Shown here piece after piece: positions 17,658 to 25,684 of a stretch of DNA of 64,000 nt. The position numbers and the translations under genes are program-made. The stretch comes from Leucobacter sp. L43 (GTDB taxonomy: Bacteria; Actinomycetota; Actinomycetes; Actinomycetales; Microbacteriaceae), in the NCBI RefSeq assembly GCF_016597785.1, contig NZ_JAENJG010000003.1, positions 124,001 through 188,000 of the forward strand, in the 5' to 3' direction. How positions within the stretch are numbered: position 1 is the stretch's first letter; every line of letters begins with the position of its first letter. The notes beneath the pieces are model-generated. The model saw only the letters and a program-made list of their open reading frames with translations. It was not told where the DNA came from and did no database searches.

Positions 17658-19391
17658 ATGACCGAAAACGACGCCACGGCCTCATTCCTCGCCGCACGGG
17701 ATCAGCTGCTCGCGCTCGCAGGAGAGCCGCAGCGCCAACGCACCGAATTCGAGTGGCCCGACGTCGGACCGGATTTCAACTGGGCGCACGACATCTTCGA
17801 CGTGATCGCCGAGGGCAACGACACCACCGCCCTGTGGATCGCCGAAGCCGACGGAAGCGAGCTGAAGCGGACGTTCGCGCAGCTGAAGCAGCGCTCCGAT
17901 CAAGTCGCGAACTGGCTGCGCCGCATCGGCGCCAAGCCCGGCGACGTCGCGATGCTCATGCTCGGCAACCGGGTCGAGCTGTGGGAGATCATGCTCGCCG
18001 CAATGAAGCTCGGCGTCGTGCTCCTGCCCACCTCGGTCGTGCTCGGGCCGCACGAGCTCGTGGATCGCGTCGAGCGCGGCACGGTGCGATGGGTGTTCGC
18101 CGCCGCCGAGGATGCGATGAAATTCGGCGAGGTCCCCGGCGACTACCGTGGCATCGGGGTGGGATTCGATGCGGCACCCGCCGATCACCGCGCGCGGCTC
18201 TACGACTGGGCGCGGTACGAGGAGTCGTCCGCGGCATCACTCGCTCCGATCGCGAAGACGACGACGAGCGATGACCCGGCGCTCCTGTACTTCACCTCCG
18301 GCACGACGAGCCTGCCGAAGATCGTGGTGCACTCCCACACGAGCTATCCCCTCGGGCATCTCACGACGCTGTCCTGGCTCGGGGTGCGCCCCGGCGACAC
18401 CCACCTGGTCATCAGCGCCCCGGGCTGGGCGAAGCATGCATGGTCGAGCTTCTTCGGCCCCTGGCACGTCGGCGCGACCATCTTCGTCGCGAATTACGCC
18501 CGCTTCGACGCGGAATTCCTCGTCTCCGAGCTCGACCGCGCGGGGGTCAACACCTTCTGCGCTCCGCCCACCGTGTGGCGCATGCTCATCCAGAGCAAAC
18601 TGTCGAGGAAGCCGCGCGCGCTGCGCGAGATCGTCTCGGCAGGCGAGCCGCTGAACCCCGAAGTCATCGCGCGCATCCGCGAGTGGTGGGGGCTCGAGAT
18701 CCGCGACGGGTACGGTCAGACCGAGACGACGGCGCTCATCGGCAACCTTCCCGGAGATCCGATCGTGCCCGGCGCGATGGGGCGGCCGCTCCCCGGAGTC
18801 TCGGCAGTGCTCATCGATCCTGCGACCGGCGAGGAGGCGCAAGAGGGCGAGATCTGTCTGCGCCTGGACCCCGAGCGCCCCGTCAACCTGATGCCGGGAT
18901 ACTACGGCGATCCGGAAGCGACGGCGCGCGCGACCCGAGGAGGCCTCTTCCATACCGGCGATGTGGCCCAGCGCGACGAGCACGGCGTGCTCACCTTCGT
19001 CGGCCGCACCGACGACATCTTCAAGTCCAGCGATTTCAAGGTGTCGCCCTTCGAAGTGGAGAGCGCGCTCATCGAGCACGCCTTCGTCGCCGAAGCCGCC
19101 GTGGTCGGAGCGCCGGACGGCACGCGACTGAACGTGACCAAGGCGTACGTCTCGCTCGCAGCCGGTGTCACCGCCGATGAGGCAGCCGCACGCGAGATCC
19201 TCTCCCACGCACGCGGCGCACTGCCGCCCTACATGCGGGTACGGCGCGTCGAGTTCTTCGAGCTGCCGAAGACCACCTCTGGCAAGATCCGTCGCATCGA
19301 GCTGCGCCAGCGCGAGGAGGCTGCCCATGCGGCGGGCGAACGCATTGCGAGCGAATGGCGCGAGGAGGACTTCCCGGGGCTCAAGGGCTGA
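17658..19391 (+). CDS. AMP-binding acyl-CoA synthetase, medium-chain (ACSM-like) type
   Basis: A 577-residue adenylate-forming ligase, converting a carboxylic acid plus CoA and ATP to the acyl-CoA. The P-loop is YFTSGTTSLPKIVVHSH (the family consensus STSGTTGxPK has S for G here), the A5 motif GYGQTETT, the A7 motif GLFHTGDVAQRDEHG and the C-terminal Lys in TTSGKIRR. SAPGWAKHAWSSFFGPW is characteristic of the medium-chain / aromatic ACSM group. The ATG at 17658 follows AGGGAG, five bases after the DUF2207 gene. The acid is unknown; fatty, branched or aromatic acids are all possible. Confidence 0.9.
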   Translation: MTENDATASFLAARDQLLALAGEPQRQRTEFEWPDVGPDFNWAHDIFDVIAEGNDTTALWIAEADGSELKRTFAQLKQRSDQVANWLRRIGAKPGDVAMLMLGNRVELWEIMLAAMKLGVVLLPTSVVLGPHELVDRVERGTVRWVFAAAEDAMKFGEVPGDYRGIGVGFDAAPADHRARLYDWARYEESSAASLAPIAKTTTSDDPALLYFTSGTTSLPKIVVHSHTSYPLGHLTTLSWLGVRPGDTHLVISAPGWAKHAWSSFFGPWHVGATIFVANYARFDAEFLVSELDRAGVNTFCAPPTVWRMLIQSKLSRKPRALREIVSAGEPLNPEVIARIREWWGLEIRDGYGQTETTALIGNLPGDPIVPGAMGRPLPGVSAVLIDPATGEEAQEGEICLRLDPERPVNLMPGYYGDPEATARATRGGLFHTGDVAQRDEHGVLTFVGRTDDIFKSSDFKVSPFEVESALIEHAFVAEAAVVGAPDGTRLNVTKAYVSLAAGVTADEAAAREILSHARGALPPYMRVRRVEFFELPKTTSGKIRRIELRQREEAAHAAGERIASEWREEDFPGLKG

Positions 19392-19491
19392 GCGGTGCGC
19401 AGGATCGGCGACCCCGACCGGACGACCACCCAGCCGGCTGATCCGCCGTCATGCGGCGTCACGCGATTGCCGTATGAGGGGTCCTGCCGGA

Positions 19492-19497
19492 TAGTTT
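19492..19497 (+). promoter_or_regulatory. -10 element TAGTTT for the MetE-like gene
   Basis: Six bases before the ATG at 19504; predicts a leaderless mRNA. Confidence 0.6.
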
Positions 19498-19503
19498 CGA
19501 GGT

Positions 19504-20703
19504 ATGACGCAGATCGAAACCACCACCGCAGGCAGCCTGCCCCGCACGCAGGCGCTCATCGAGGCGAACGCCGCACGCACCTTTGCCGATGACGGCCTGA
19601 CGCTGCAGTCGACGCCCGAGTTCGACGCGCTCGTGACCGAGGCCGTGCGCGACGTCGTCGCACGCCAGCGAGACCTCGGCATCACGCAGCCCGGCGACGG
19701 CGAGTTCGGCAAGGCGATGTCGAACGCCGTCGACTACGGCGCATGGTGGACGTACTCGTTCCAGCGCACCTCGGGCCTCACGATCACCGAGCGCAACATC
19801 TTCACCCAGGAACCGGTGCGCTCGACGCCCGGAAACATCCAGCTGACGTCGTTCCCGGATCGCCGCGACTGGGTGCGCTTCTCCGAGGCCTACCAGGCCG
19901 AGATCAACGTGGGCACGAACGCGACGCCGTTCCCCACCACGACCGACGCGATCACCTACACCGGGCAGGAGCTCGTCGCGACCGACACCCGCAACCTCCG
20001 AGCGGCGCTGCAGCCGGGCGAGCAGGGGTTCATCACGGCGATCGCACCGGGATCGGCCGCGCGCATTCAGAACGACTTCTACGCCTCTGAGCAGGAGCAC
20101 ATCGATGCCTGGATCGCGGCGCTGAGCGAGGAGTACCGGGCGATCACCGACGCCGGGCTGATCGTGCAGCTCGACGACCCCTCACTCGCCGAGAACTGGG
20201 ATCAGATCAATCCGGAGCCCTCGGTCGAGGACTACCTCGCGTTCACGCAGATCCGCATCGACGCGATCAATGAGGCCATCAAGGGGCTGCCGAAGGAGCA
20301 GGTGCGCCTGCATTTGTGCTGGGGATCGTGGCACGGCCCGCACACCACCGACATCGAGCTGAAGCACATCCTCAAGACCGTGCTCGGAGCGAACGTCGGA
20401 CAGATCTCCTTCGAGGCGGCGAACGCGCGCCACGAGCACGAGTGGGCCGTGTGGGAGGAGAACAAGAGCATCATTCCAGACGACCTGATCCTCGTCCCGG
20501 GCGTCGTCGGTCACTCGACGAACCTCGTCGAGCACCCCGATCTCGTCGCGCAGCGCATCCAGCGCTTCGCCAACGTCGTGGGAGCGGATCGCGTCATCGC
20601 CGCGACCGACTGCGGCCTCGGCGGCCGCGTGCACCCGCAGATCGCCTGGGCCAAGCTCGAGGCGCTGGGCGAGGGCGCGCGCCGCGCGGCGAAGCTCGTC
20701 TGA
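19504..20703 (+). CDS. MetE C-terminal-like, cobalamin-independent methionine synthase family protein
   Basis: A 399-residue stand-alone version of the catalytic (C-terminal) barrel of cobalamin-independent methionine synthase. Zinc ligands are visible: His and Cys in VRLHLCWGSW, Glu in ISFEAANARHEHEW and Cys in IAATDCGLGG. The N-terminal domain of MetE that binds the polyglutamyl tail of methyl-tetrahydrofolate is absent, so the methyl donor may differ; related short proteins act on other thiols or methyl donors such as methylcobalamin or S-methyl compounds. It is convergent with menC across a small hairpin. The reaction is a methyl transfer by family; the substrate is unproven. Confidence 0.85.
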   Translation: MTQIETTTAGSLPRTQALIEANAARTFADDGLTLQSTPEFDALVTEAVRDVVARQRDLGITQPGDGEFGKAMSNAVDYGAWWTYSFQRTSGLTITERNIFTQEPVRSTPGNIQLTSFPDRRDWVRFSEAYQAEINVGTNATPFPTTTDAITYTGQELVATDTRNLRAALQPGEQGFITAIAPGSAARIQNDFYASEQEHIDAWIAALSEEYRAITDAGLIVQLDDPSLAENWDQINPEPSVEDYLAFTQIRIDAINEAIKGLPKEQVRLHLCWGSWHGPHTTDIELKHILKTVLGANVGQISFEAANARHEHEWAVWEENKSIIPDDLILVPGVVGHSTNLVEHPDLVAQRIQRFANVVGADRVIAATDCGLGGRVHPQIAWAKLEALGEGARRAAKLV

Positions 20704-20722
20704 GGCGGGCCCGGCGCCCGCC
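20704..20722. terminator. hairpin between the MetE-like gene and menC
   Basis: GGCGGGC / GCCCGCC arms with a 5-nt loop, starting right after the TGA of the plus-strand gene and touching the menC stop codon. Confidence 0.55.
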
Positions 20723-21756
20723 TAGCGCTGGTCGCGTCGGGATCGCAGCAGCGCGTAAGCGCGAGACGCGCGCTGCCGCCACCACTCCTCGCGATCCGGA
20801 GCCGCTCGATAGCGCTCGAGCAACGCGGGGTCGAGGTCGGGCCGCCGCACCTCGATCGCACCGTCGAGCGGCACCAGGGGCGACGCCGTCACATCGCCGT
20901 CGAGCAGCGCGACAGTGCCCAGACCGCACGCGCCCGCGAGCATCCCCTCGGGGAGGGCGGCAGCCAGATGCAGTCCCATCGCGATGCCGGCCGACGTGTC
21001 GAGAGCGCTCGACACCACGACGGGCAACCCAGCCTCGATCACGAGCGACCGCGCGCGGCGCACGCCGCCGAGAGGCTGGGCCTTGACGATCAGCAGATCT
21101 GCGGCTCCGGCTCGGGCGACCGCGAGCGGATCCTCGGCCTTCCGCACACTCTCGTCGGCCGCGATGCGCACTGAAACGCCCGACGCGCGCAGCCTCGAAC
21201 GCACCTCGACGAGCTCGTCGACGCTCGCGCTCGGCTGCTCAGCGTAATCGAGGTCGAAGTCTGCGAGTGCCGCGAGGGCGGCGACAGCGTCGTCCGCACT
21301 CCAACCGCCGTTCGCATCCACGCGGACGAGCCCCGCCGGCCCGAGCGCTTCGCGCACCGCTCGCACCCGGGCGACGTCATCGGCGAGCGACTGCCCGCGT
21401 TCGGCGACCTTCACCTTCGCGGTCGTGCAGCCGGGGAAGCGGGCGAGCACGGCGGGTACCTCGTGCGCGCCCACCGCCGGCACCGTGGCGTTCACCTCGA
21501 TCCGCTCGCGGAGCGCCTCCGGCTGCGGCGCCCATCCGAAGTCGAGGGCCGCCGCGAGCCACGGAGCGGCCTCTGCGTCGTCGTACTCGAGAAACGGCGA
21601 GAACTCGCTCGCGCCCAGCGGAGCATCGAAGATCATCGCCTCGCGCACGGCGATGCCGCGGAACCGCGTACGCGTCGGAATCGAGACCACGTGCGCGGCC
21701 GCGAGCACTTCGGCCAGCGGAGGGGCGGCGGGCGCGGCGCTGCGGGTGTCGGTCAT
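20722..21756 (-). CDS. menC: o-succinylbenzoate synthase
   Basis: A 344-residue enolase-superfamily enzyme that dehydrates SHCHC to o-succinylbenzoate in menaquinone synthesis. The catalytic set is present: Lys114-x-Lys116 in TAKVKVAE, metal ligands Asp147 (RVDANGGW), Glu173 (YAEQPS) and Asp201 (IAADES), and Lys225 (IVKAQPLGG). A CAGGAT hexamer 6 nt before the ATG resembles the -10 boxes of neighbouring genes with one mismatch. It is transcribed divergently from menB, 60 bp apart, matching the next pathway steps. N-acylamino acid racemase activity is a known side function of the family. Confidence 0.93.
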   Translation of the reverse strand: MTDTRSAAPAAPPLAEVLAAAHVVSIPTRTRFRGIAVREAMIFDAPLGASEFSPFLEYDDAEAAPWLAAALDFGWAPQPEALRERIEVNATVPAVGAHEVPAVLARFPGCTTAKVKVAERGQSLADDVARVRAVREALGPAGLVRVDANGGWSADDAVAALAALADFDLDYAEQPSASVDELVEVRSRLRASGVSVRIAADESVRKAEDPLAVARAGAADLLIVKAQPLGGVRRARSLVIEAGLPVVVSSALDTSAGIAMGLHLAAALPEGMLAGACGLGTVALLDGDVTASPLVPLDGAIEVRRPDLDPALLERYRAAPDREEWWRQRASRAYALLRSRRDQR

Positions 21757-21804
21757 GCCTCGATCCTGTCACGCCCTGGCGGGGTTCGTCGCGCTTCCGC
21801 GCCC

Positions 21805-21810
21805 TAGGCT
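21805..21810 (+). promoter_or_regulatory. -10 element TAGGCT for menB
   Basis: Six bases before the ATG at 21817. The AGGGGC in between is too close to act as a ribosome-binding site. Confidence 0.65.
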
Positions 21811-21816
21811 AGGGGC

Positions 21817-22731
21817 ATGACGCAGCAGGTATCCGAGCTCTTCGACCCCGCCGAGTGGGAGATCGCCCCCGGGGCTCAGCACTACTCCGACATCACCTCC
21901 CACCTCAGCCTCGACGGCCGCATCGCGCGCGTGGCGTTCGACCGGCCCGAGGTGCGCAACGCCTTCCGCCCGCGCACCGTGGACGAGCTCGCCGATGCGC
22001 TGGAGCGTGCGCGAGTGAACCCGAAGGTCGGGGTCGTGCTGCTCACCGGAAACGGGCCGAGCCCCAAAGACGGCGGCTGGGCGTTCTGCTCGGGCGGCGA
22101 CCAGCGCATTCGTGGCCGCGATGGGTACAAGTACTCGGATGACGAGACCGAGGTGGGGCCGGAGGCCGCGGCGCGCGCCGGGCGGCTGCACATTCTCGAG
22201 GTGCAGCGGCTGATCCGATTCATGCCGAAGGTCGTCATCGCACTCGTCCCGGGCTGGGCGGCCGGCGGCGGCCACTCGCTCAACGTGGTCTGCGATCTCA
22301 CCATCGCGAGCCGGGAGCACGCGAAGTTCAAGCAGACCGACGCAGACGTCGGCTCGTTCGATGCCGGTTACGGCAGCGCCTACTTCGCGAAGCAGGTCGG
22401 CCAGAAGTTCGCACGGGAGATCTTCTTCCTCGCCGAGGAGTACTCCGCCGAGCGCGCGCGAGAGATCGGCGCCGTCAACGAGGTAGTGACGCACGCGGAG
22501 CTCGAACGCACCGGCATCGCCTGGGCGCGCACGATCCTCGGTAAATCGCCGACCGCGATCCGTATGCTCAAGTACGCGATGAACGCCGTCGACGACGGCA
22601 TCGTCGGGCAGCAGCTCTTCGCGGGGGAGACCACCCGCCTCGCCTACGGCACCGATGAGGCGGTCGAGGGCCGCGATTCGTTCCTGGAGAAGCGCGAGCC
22701 CGACTGGAGCCCCTTCCCCTACCACTACTGA
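21817..22731 (+). CDS. menB: 1,4-dihydroxy-2-naphthoyl-CoA synthase
   Basis: A 304-residue crotonase-fold enzyme that cyclises o-succinylbenzoyl-CoA to 1,4-dihydroxy-2-naphthoyl-CoA. The diagnostic pieces are AFCSGGDQRIRGRDGYKY (oxyanion hole and the disorder-prone A-loop), the second oxyanion loop AGGGHSLNVVCDL, the acid Asp in FDAGYGSAY and the C-terminal PDWSPFPYHY. The ring-forming reaction precedes the thioesterase and MenA steps. Transcribed divergently from menC; menE lies 382 bp downstream beyond two palindromic repeats. Confidence 0.96.
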   Translation: MTQQVSELFDPAEWEIAPGAQHYSDITSHLSLDGRIARVAFDRPEVRNAFRPRTVDELADALERARVNPKVGVVLLTGNGPSPKDGGWAFCSGGDQRIRGRDGYKYSDDETEVGPEAAARAGRLHILEVQRLIRFMPKVVIALVPGWAAGGGHSLNVVCDLTIASREHAKFKQTDADVGSFDAGYGSAYFAKQVGQKFAREIFFLAEEYSAERAREIGAVNEVVTHAELERTGIAWARTILGKSPTAIRMLKYAMNAVDDGIVGQQLFAGETTRLAYGTDEAVEGRDSFLEKREPDWSPFPYHY

Positions 22732-22772
22732 GCGCCGCGGTCCGCTGCTGCACCGCTGCGCTCACCCGAGCC

Positions 22773-22831
22773 GGGTCGATTTCGGAGCGTGTCGCACCTC
22801 GGTGGACCCAGACACACTCTCACAGTGACCC
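22773..22831. repeat. degenerate copy of the GGGTCAC-family palindrome
   Basis: Left arm 22773-22794 begins GGGTCGAT and ends GAGCGTGTCG; right arm 22810-22831 reads AGACACACTC then TCACAGTGACCC. About 15 of 22 positions pair, far fewer than in the other copies, so this looks decayed. Like the copy at 22904 it is preceded by CTGCTGCACCGCTGCG, suggesting that a larger unit was duplicated. It is followed by CGCCTCG, as is the copy at 48225. Confidence 0.65.
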
Positions 22832-22903
22832 GCCTCGAGCTGGCGGCACCACGACGGGTGCTGCTGCACCGCTGCGGCACCGCTGCGCTCACTGTCGCCA
22901 CCG

Positions 22904-22963
22904 GAGCGGGGTCACTGTTCGTGCGTGTCAGGCCCGCGACACGCACGAACAGTGACCCCGCTC
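22904..22963. repeat. perfect 26-bp-arm intergenic palindrome (GGGTCACT family)
   Basis: Left arm 22904-22929 and right arm 22938-22963 are perfect reverse complements over 26 bp, with an 8-nt loop (AGGCCCGC). The arm starts GAGCGGGGTCACTG and continues TTCGTGCGTGTC. It lies in the 382-bp gap between menB and menE, which run in the same direction, so it could end menB transcription. In all three closest copies the right arm is followed by CGCTCGC. Confidence 0.9.
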
Positions 22964-23001
22964 GCATGTGGGTGGCCTGGGCTCGCATGTGGCTGGCGTG
23001 G
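22960..23001 (+). repeat. two tandem 21-bp repeats beside the palindrome
   Basis: GCTCGCATGTGG(G/C)TGGC(C/G)TGG occurs at 22960-22980 and again at 22981-23001. The first unit begins inside the palindrome's right end. The rest of the 22732-23113 gap is GC-rich filler (GGTGGGCTGGCGTGGGG, CCACGCGGCCACGCGGCC), with no gene. Confidence 0.7.
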
Positions 23002-23101
23002 GTGGGCTGGCGTGGGGCCGGCGACGGCGGCCACGCGGCCACGCGGCCGCCCGTCCGCCGCGCCCGCTCGCCGGGGATGCGCACAGCAGGGCTGCGCGGA
23101 G

Positions 23102-23107
23102 TACCCT
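23102..23107 (+). promoter_or_regulatory. -10 element TACCCT for menE
   Basis: Six bases before the GTG at 23114, the same hexamer as for apt. It indicates that menE-menA has its own promoter beyond the repeat region. Confidence 0.6.
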
Positions 23108-23113
23108 GGTCGG

Positions 23114-24436
23114 GTGACTGCGCCCCACAGACTCCGTGCGATCCCGACCGAAGATCGTGCTTGGCTGACCGCCGGTCTCGCCGATGCGTTGCGCGGCGGG
23201 GCGCCGGTCGTGCCGGTCGCTCCCGGTGCCGACCCCGACGCGTTCGTCGCACTGCAGCAGCAGGATCTGCCCGAGGGTACAGCTGTCGTCGTGCGCACGT
23301 CCGGGTCGTCGGGCACTCCGAAGGCGGTCGCGCTCTCCGCCGAGGCCCTGCGCGCGAGCGCCGAGGCGACGGCCGAGCGGCTCGGCGGGCACGGGCAGTG
23401 GCTGGTGGCGCTGCCGACGCACCTCATCTCGGGCCTGCAGATGCTGGTGCGCAGCGATCTCGCCGGTACGCCGCCCGTCTTCTTCGACGGCCGCTTCGAG
23501 CCAGCCGCCTTTCTCGAGCAGGCGGAGACCCTCGACGCCGATCGTCGCTACGTCTCGCTGGTGCCGGTGCAGCTCGCGCGACTGATCGATCACGTCGAGC
23601 AGGATCGCTCGGCCGCCGATGTGCTGCGCCGTTTCGATGCGGTGCTCGTCGGCGGGCAGTCCGTGAGCGTGTCGCTCCGCAGCCGTGCGCACGCGCTGGG
23701 CATCGCCTTGACGCGCAGCTACGGGATGTCGGAGACGGCGGGCGGGTGCGTGTACGACGGTGTCGAGATCGGCGACACCCGTGTGCGCATTCGCGCCGGC
23801 GAGGTGCAGCTCGCCGGCAGCGCCCTCGCGCTGGGTTACGTCGGAGACCAGGAGCTCACGGATCGCGCCTTCATCACCGAGGCGGGGCGTGACGGGGTGC
23901 CGGTGCGCTGGTATCGCACGGGCGACTCGGGTGAGCTGCTCGGCGGCATGCTGACGGTCACCGGCCGTCTCGATCGGGTCATCATTTCGGGCGGCGTCAA
24001 CGTGTCCCTCGACGAGGTCGAGCGCGTGGTGCGCGAGCAGTCGGGGTGGGAGCACGCCGTGGCACTCGGCGCCCCGCATCCCGAGTGGGGGGAGCGGGTG
24101 TCGCTCGTCGTCGATGTGGTCCCGGGCGCAGGCACGGGCTCCGGCGTGGAGAGCGCCCCCGACGAACGCGCCGCTTTCGAGCGCGTGCAGGAGGTGCTGC
24201 GCGCGTCGCTCGGCCCTGCGGCCGTGCCCGAATGGGTGACGGAGGTGGACGCGATTCCGCGGCTTCCTGGCGGGAAGCCCGACTACGCCGCGATCGGCGA
24301 ATGGATGGGGCGACTGCGCTCGAGTTTCAGCGAGGTGCGGCGCGGCGATGCCGCCCACGCGCACGAAATGCGTGCGCACGGCGAAGCGCACGGAGATGCG
24401 CAGGGCGATGCGCACGGAGAGAAGGATCAGACGTGA
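23114..24436 (+). CDS. menE: o-succinylbenzoate--CoA ligase
   Basis: A 440-residue adenylate-forming ligase, at the compact end of the family as expected for MenE. The P-loop is VVRTSGSSGTPKAVALS (about 60-76), followed by the A5 motif SYGMSETAGG (near 203), the A7 motif YRTGDSGEL, the hinge GRLDRVIISGG and a late Lys in RLPGGKPDYAAI. It makes OSB-CoA for MenB. The longer frame upstream runs through the palindromic repeats and is rejected; the GTG at 23114 follows a clean -10 box. The stop overlaps the menA start (GTGA), so the two are coupled. Confidence 0.92.
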   Translation: MTAPHRLRAIPTEDRAWLTAGLADALRGGAPVVPVAPGADPDAFVALQQQDLPEGTAVVVRTSGSSGTPKAVALSAEALRASAEATAERLGGHGQWLVALPTHLISGLQMLVRSDLAGTPPVFFDGRFEPAAFLEQAETLDADRRYVSLVPVQLARLIDHVEQDRSAADVLRRFDAVLVGGQSVSVSLRSRAHALGIALTRSYGMSETAGGCVYDGVEIGDTRVRIRAGEVQLAGSALALGYVGDQELTDRAFITEAGRDGVPVRWYRTGDSGELLGGMLTVTGRLDRVIISGGVNVSLDEVERVVREQSGWEHAVALGAPHPEWGERVSLVVDVVPGAGTGSGVESAPDERAAFERVQEVLRASLGPAAVPEWVTEVDAIPRLPGGKPDYAAIGEWMGRLRSSFSEVRRGDAAHAHEMRAHGEAHGDAQGDAHGEKDQT

Positions 24437-25389
24437 ACCAGGCACACGACCGTCGACGATCGGGCAATCCCGCGGCTCGGGCCGCTGCTGAGCGGCAGGC
24501 CGCAGCGGGGGCGCCGCCGCGGATCACCTGGCGCAACTGGGTGGGCGGAGCACGGTTGCGCACCCTGCCGCTCGCCGTGGCGCCGGTGGCTGCGGGCAGC
24601 GGCATCGCGCACATGGTGCAGGAGTTCTCGCTCACACTGAGTCTGCTCGCGCTCGCCGTCGCCGTGTTCCTGCAGATCGGGGTGAACTACGCGAACGACT
24701 ATTCCGACGGTATCCGGGGTACGGACGAGTTTCGAGTCGGCCCCGCTCGGCTCACCGGGTCGGGGCTCGTCAACCCGAAGCGGGTGCTGGCCGTCGCGCT
24801 GACGTTCTTCGCGCTCGCCGCGGTCGCGGGCCTCGTCGCAGTGGTGCTCAGTGAGCGCTGGTGGTTCCTCGCTCTGGGCGCGGTGGCCATCGTCGCCGCC
24901 TGGTTCTACACGGGGGGCAAGCGCCCCTACGGGTACGCGGGGCTGGGGGAGATCGTCGTCTTCGTCTTCTTCGGGATCGTCGCGACGGTCGGCACGGTGT
25001 GGCTGCAGACGGACATCGACGTGCAGGAGCCCTGGGTCGCGGGCGCCGGCGTCGGCCTGTTCGCGGTGGCCGTGCTCGTGGTGAACAACATCCGCGATAT
25101 TCCGACGGATCGCCTGGCGGGCAAGCGCACGCTCGCGGTTCGCATCGGCGACCGCGCGTCTCGCATCCTCTACGTCGTCTGCGTGCTGCTGCCGTTCGCG
25201 GTGCCGGCGTTCTACGCGCTCGCGCAGCCGGGCATGATCCTCGTCTGGTTCGTGCTCCTCCTCGCCATTCCGGCTTCGATCATCACACTCACCGCCAAGA
25301 CGGCGCGGGAGCTCATCCTCGTCCTGCAGCTCACGAGTCTCGCCGCGCTCGCCTACGGTGTGCTGCTCGGAATCGCCTTCGCGTTCTGA
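24433..25389 (+). CDS. menA: 1,4-dihydroxy-2-naphthoate polyprenyltransferase
   Basis: A 318-residue UbiA-superfamily membrane enzyme that attaches the polyprenyl chain to DHNA and releases CO2. The two Mg-diphosphate motifs are NYANDYSDGIRGTD (about 86-98) and NNIRDIPTDRLAGKRT (about 218-232); nine or so hydrophobic helices separate them. GTG start inside the menE stop. A basic, Ala-rich N-terminal extension of about 30 residues precedes the first helix (ITWRNWVGGARLRTLPLA). It uses the product of the polyprenyl diphosphate synthase encoded at 35.8 kb. Confidence 0.95.
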   Translation: MNQAHDRRRSGNPAARAAAERQAAAGAPPRITWRNWVGGARLRTLPLAVAPVAAGSGIAHMVQEFSLTLSLLALAVAVFLQIGVNYANDYSDGIRGTDEFRVGPARLTGSGLVNPKRVLAVALTFFALAAVAGLVAVVLSERWWFLALGAVAIVAAWFYTGGKRPYGYAGLGEIVVFVFFGIVATVGTVWLQTDIDVQEPWVAGAGVGLFAVAVLVVNNIRDIPTDRLAGKRTLAVRIGDRASRILYVVCVLLPFAVPAFYALAQPGMILVWFVLLLAIPASIITLTAKTARELILVLQLTSLAALAYGVLLGIAFAF

Positions 25390-25407
25390 CGCCGAGTGAT
25401 CCGGCGC

Positions 25408-25435
25408 AGGATCGCCGAGCGTTCGACGCGATCCT
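25408..25435 (+). terminator. hairpin after menA
   Basis: AGGATCGC / GCGATCCT arms of 8 bp (25408-25415 and 25428-25435) with a 12-nt loop, 18 nt past the menA stop; no U-tract. Confidence 0.5.
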
Positions 25436-25464
25436 TGTGCTCGAGCGCGCAGCCTGGCTAGGCT
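25435..25464 (+). promoter_or_regulatory. promoter ahead of the 20-codon ORF and ABC exporter
   Basis: -35-like TTGTGC (25435-25440), an 18-nt spacer and -10 TAGGCT (25459-25464). The start would be near 25471, 31 nt before the small ORF. Confidence 0.55.
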
Positions 25465-25501
25465 GAGGTTCGGAAACCCTGACCCCGGAGAGGAGCGCAC
25501 C

Positions 25502-25564
25502 ATGGCAATCATCACCCAGCCGTCGGCGCCGCGACTCCCGGGCACTCCGAAGCCAGGGCAGTAG
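25502..25564 (+). CDS. candidate 20-aa microprotein or leader peptide
   Basis: ATG at 25502, stop TAG at 25562-25564. The peptide begins MAIITQPSAP and ends PGTPKPGQ; it is rich in proline and has no charged residues except one Arg and one Lys. Support comes from the strong Shine-Dalgarno GGAGAGGAG 6 nt upstream and the good promoter just before it. It lies 120 bp ahead of the ABC exporter genes on the same strand, so it might be a leader ORF for them. It could also be the relic of a longer gene or chance. No homologue is known to me. Confidence 0.45.
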   Translation: MAIITQPSAPRLPGTPKPGQ

Positions 25565-25684
25565 GTCGACGCGGCTCCGATCGCGGGCCGCCCCTTCTCC
25601 GCTTCCACCTCAGCATTTCCTCTCGCGCCGCGCGCGGCCAGCCCTTGGGCGACCGCGTCCAGGCGCCGGCACACGTCAGGCATC

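Noticed and set aside
22789..23892. ORFs running through the menB-menE gap, with segments such as LFVRVRPATRTNSDPA
   Set aside because: These are translations of the palindromic repeat itself (the same string appears at 46 and 48 kb), not protein genes.
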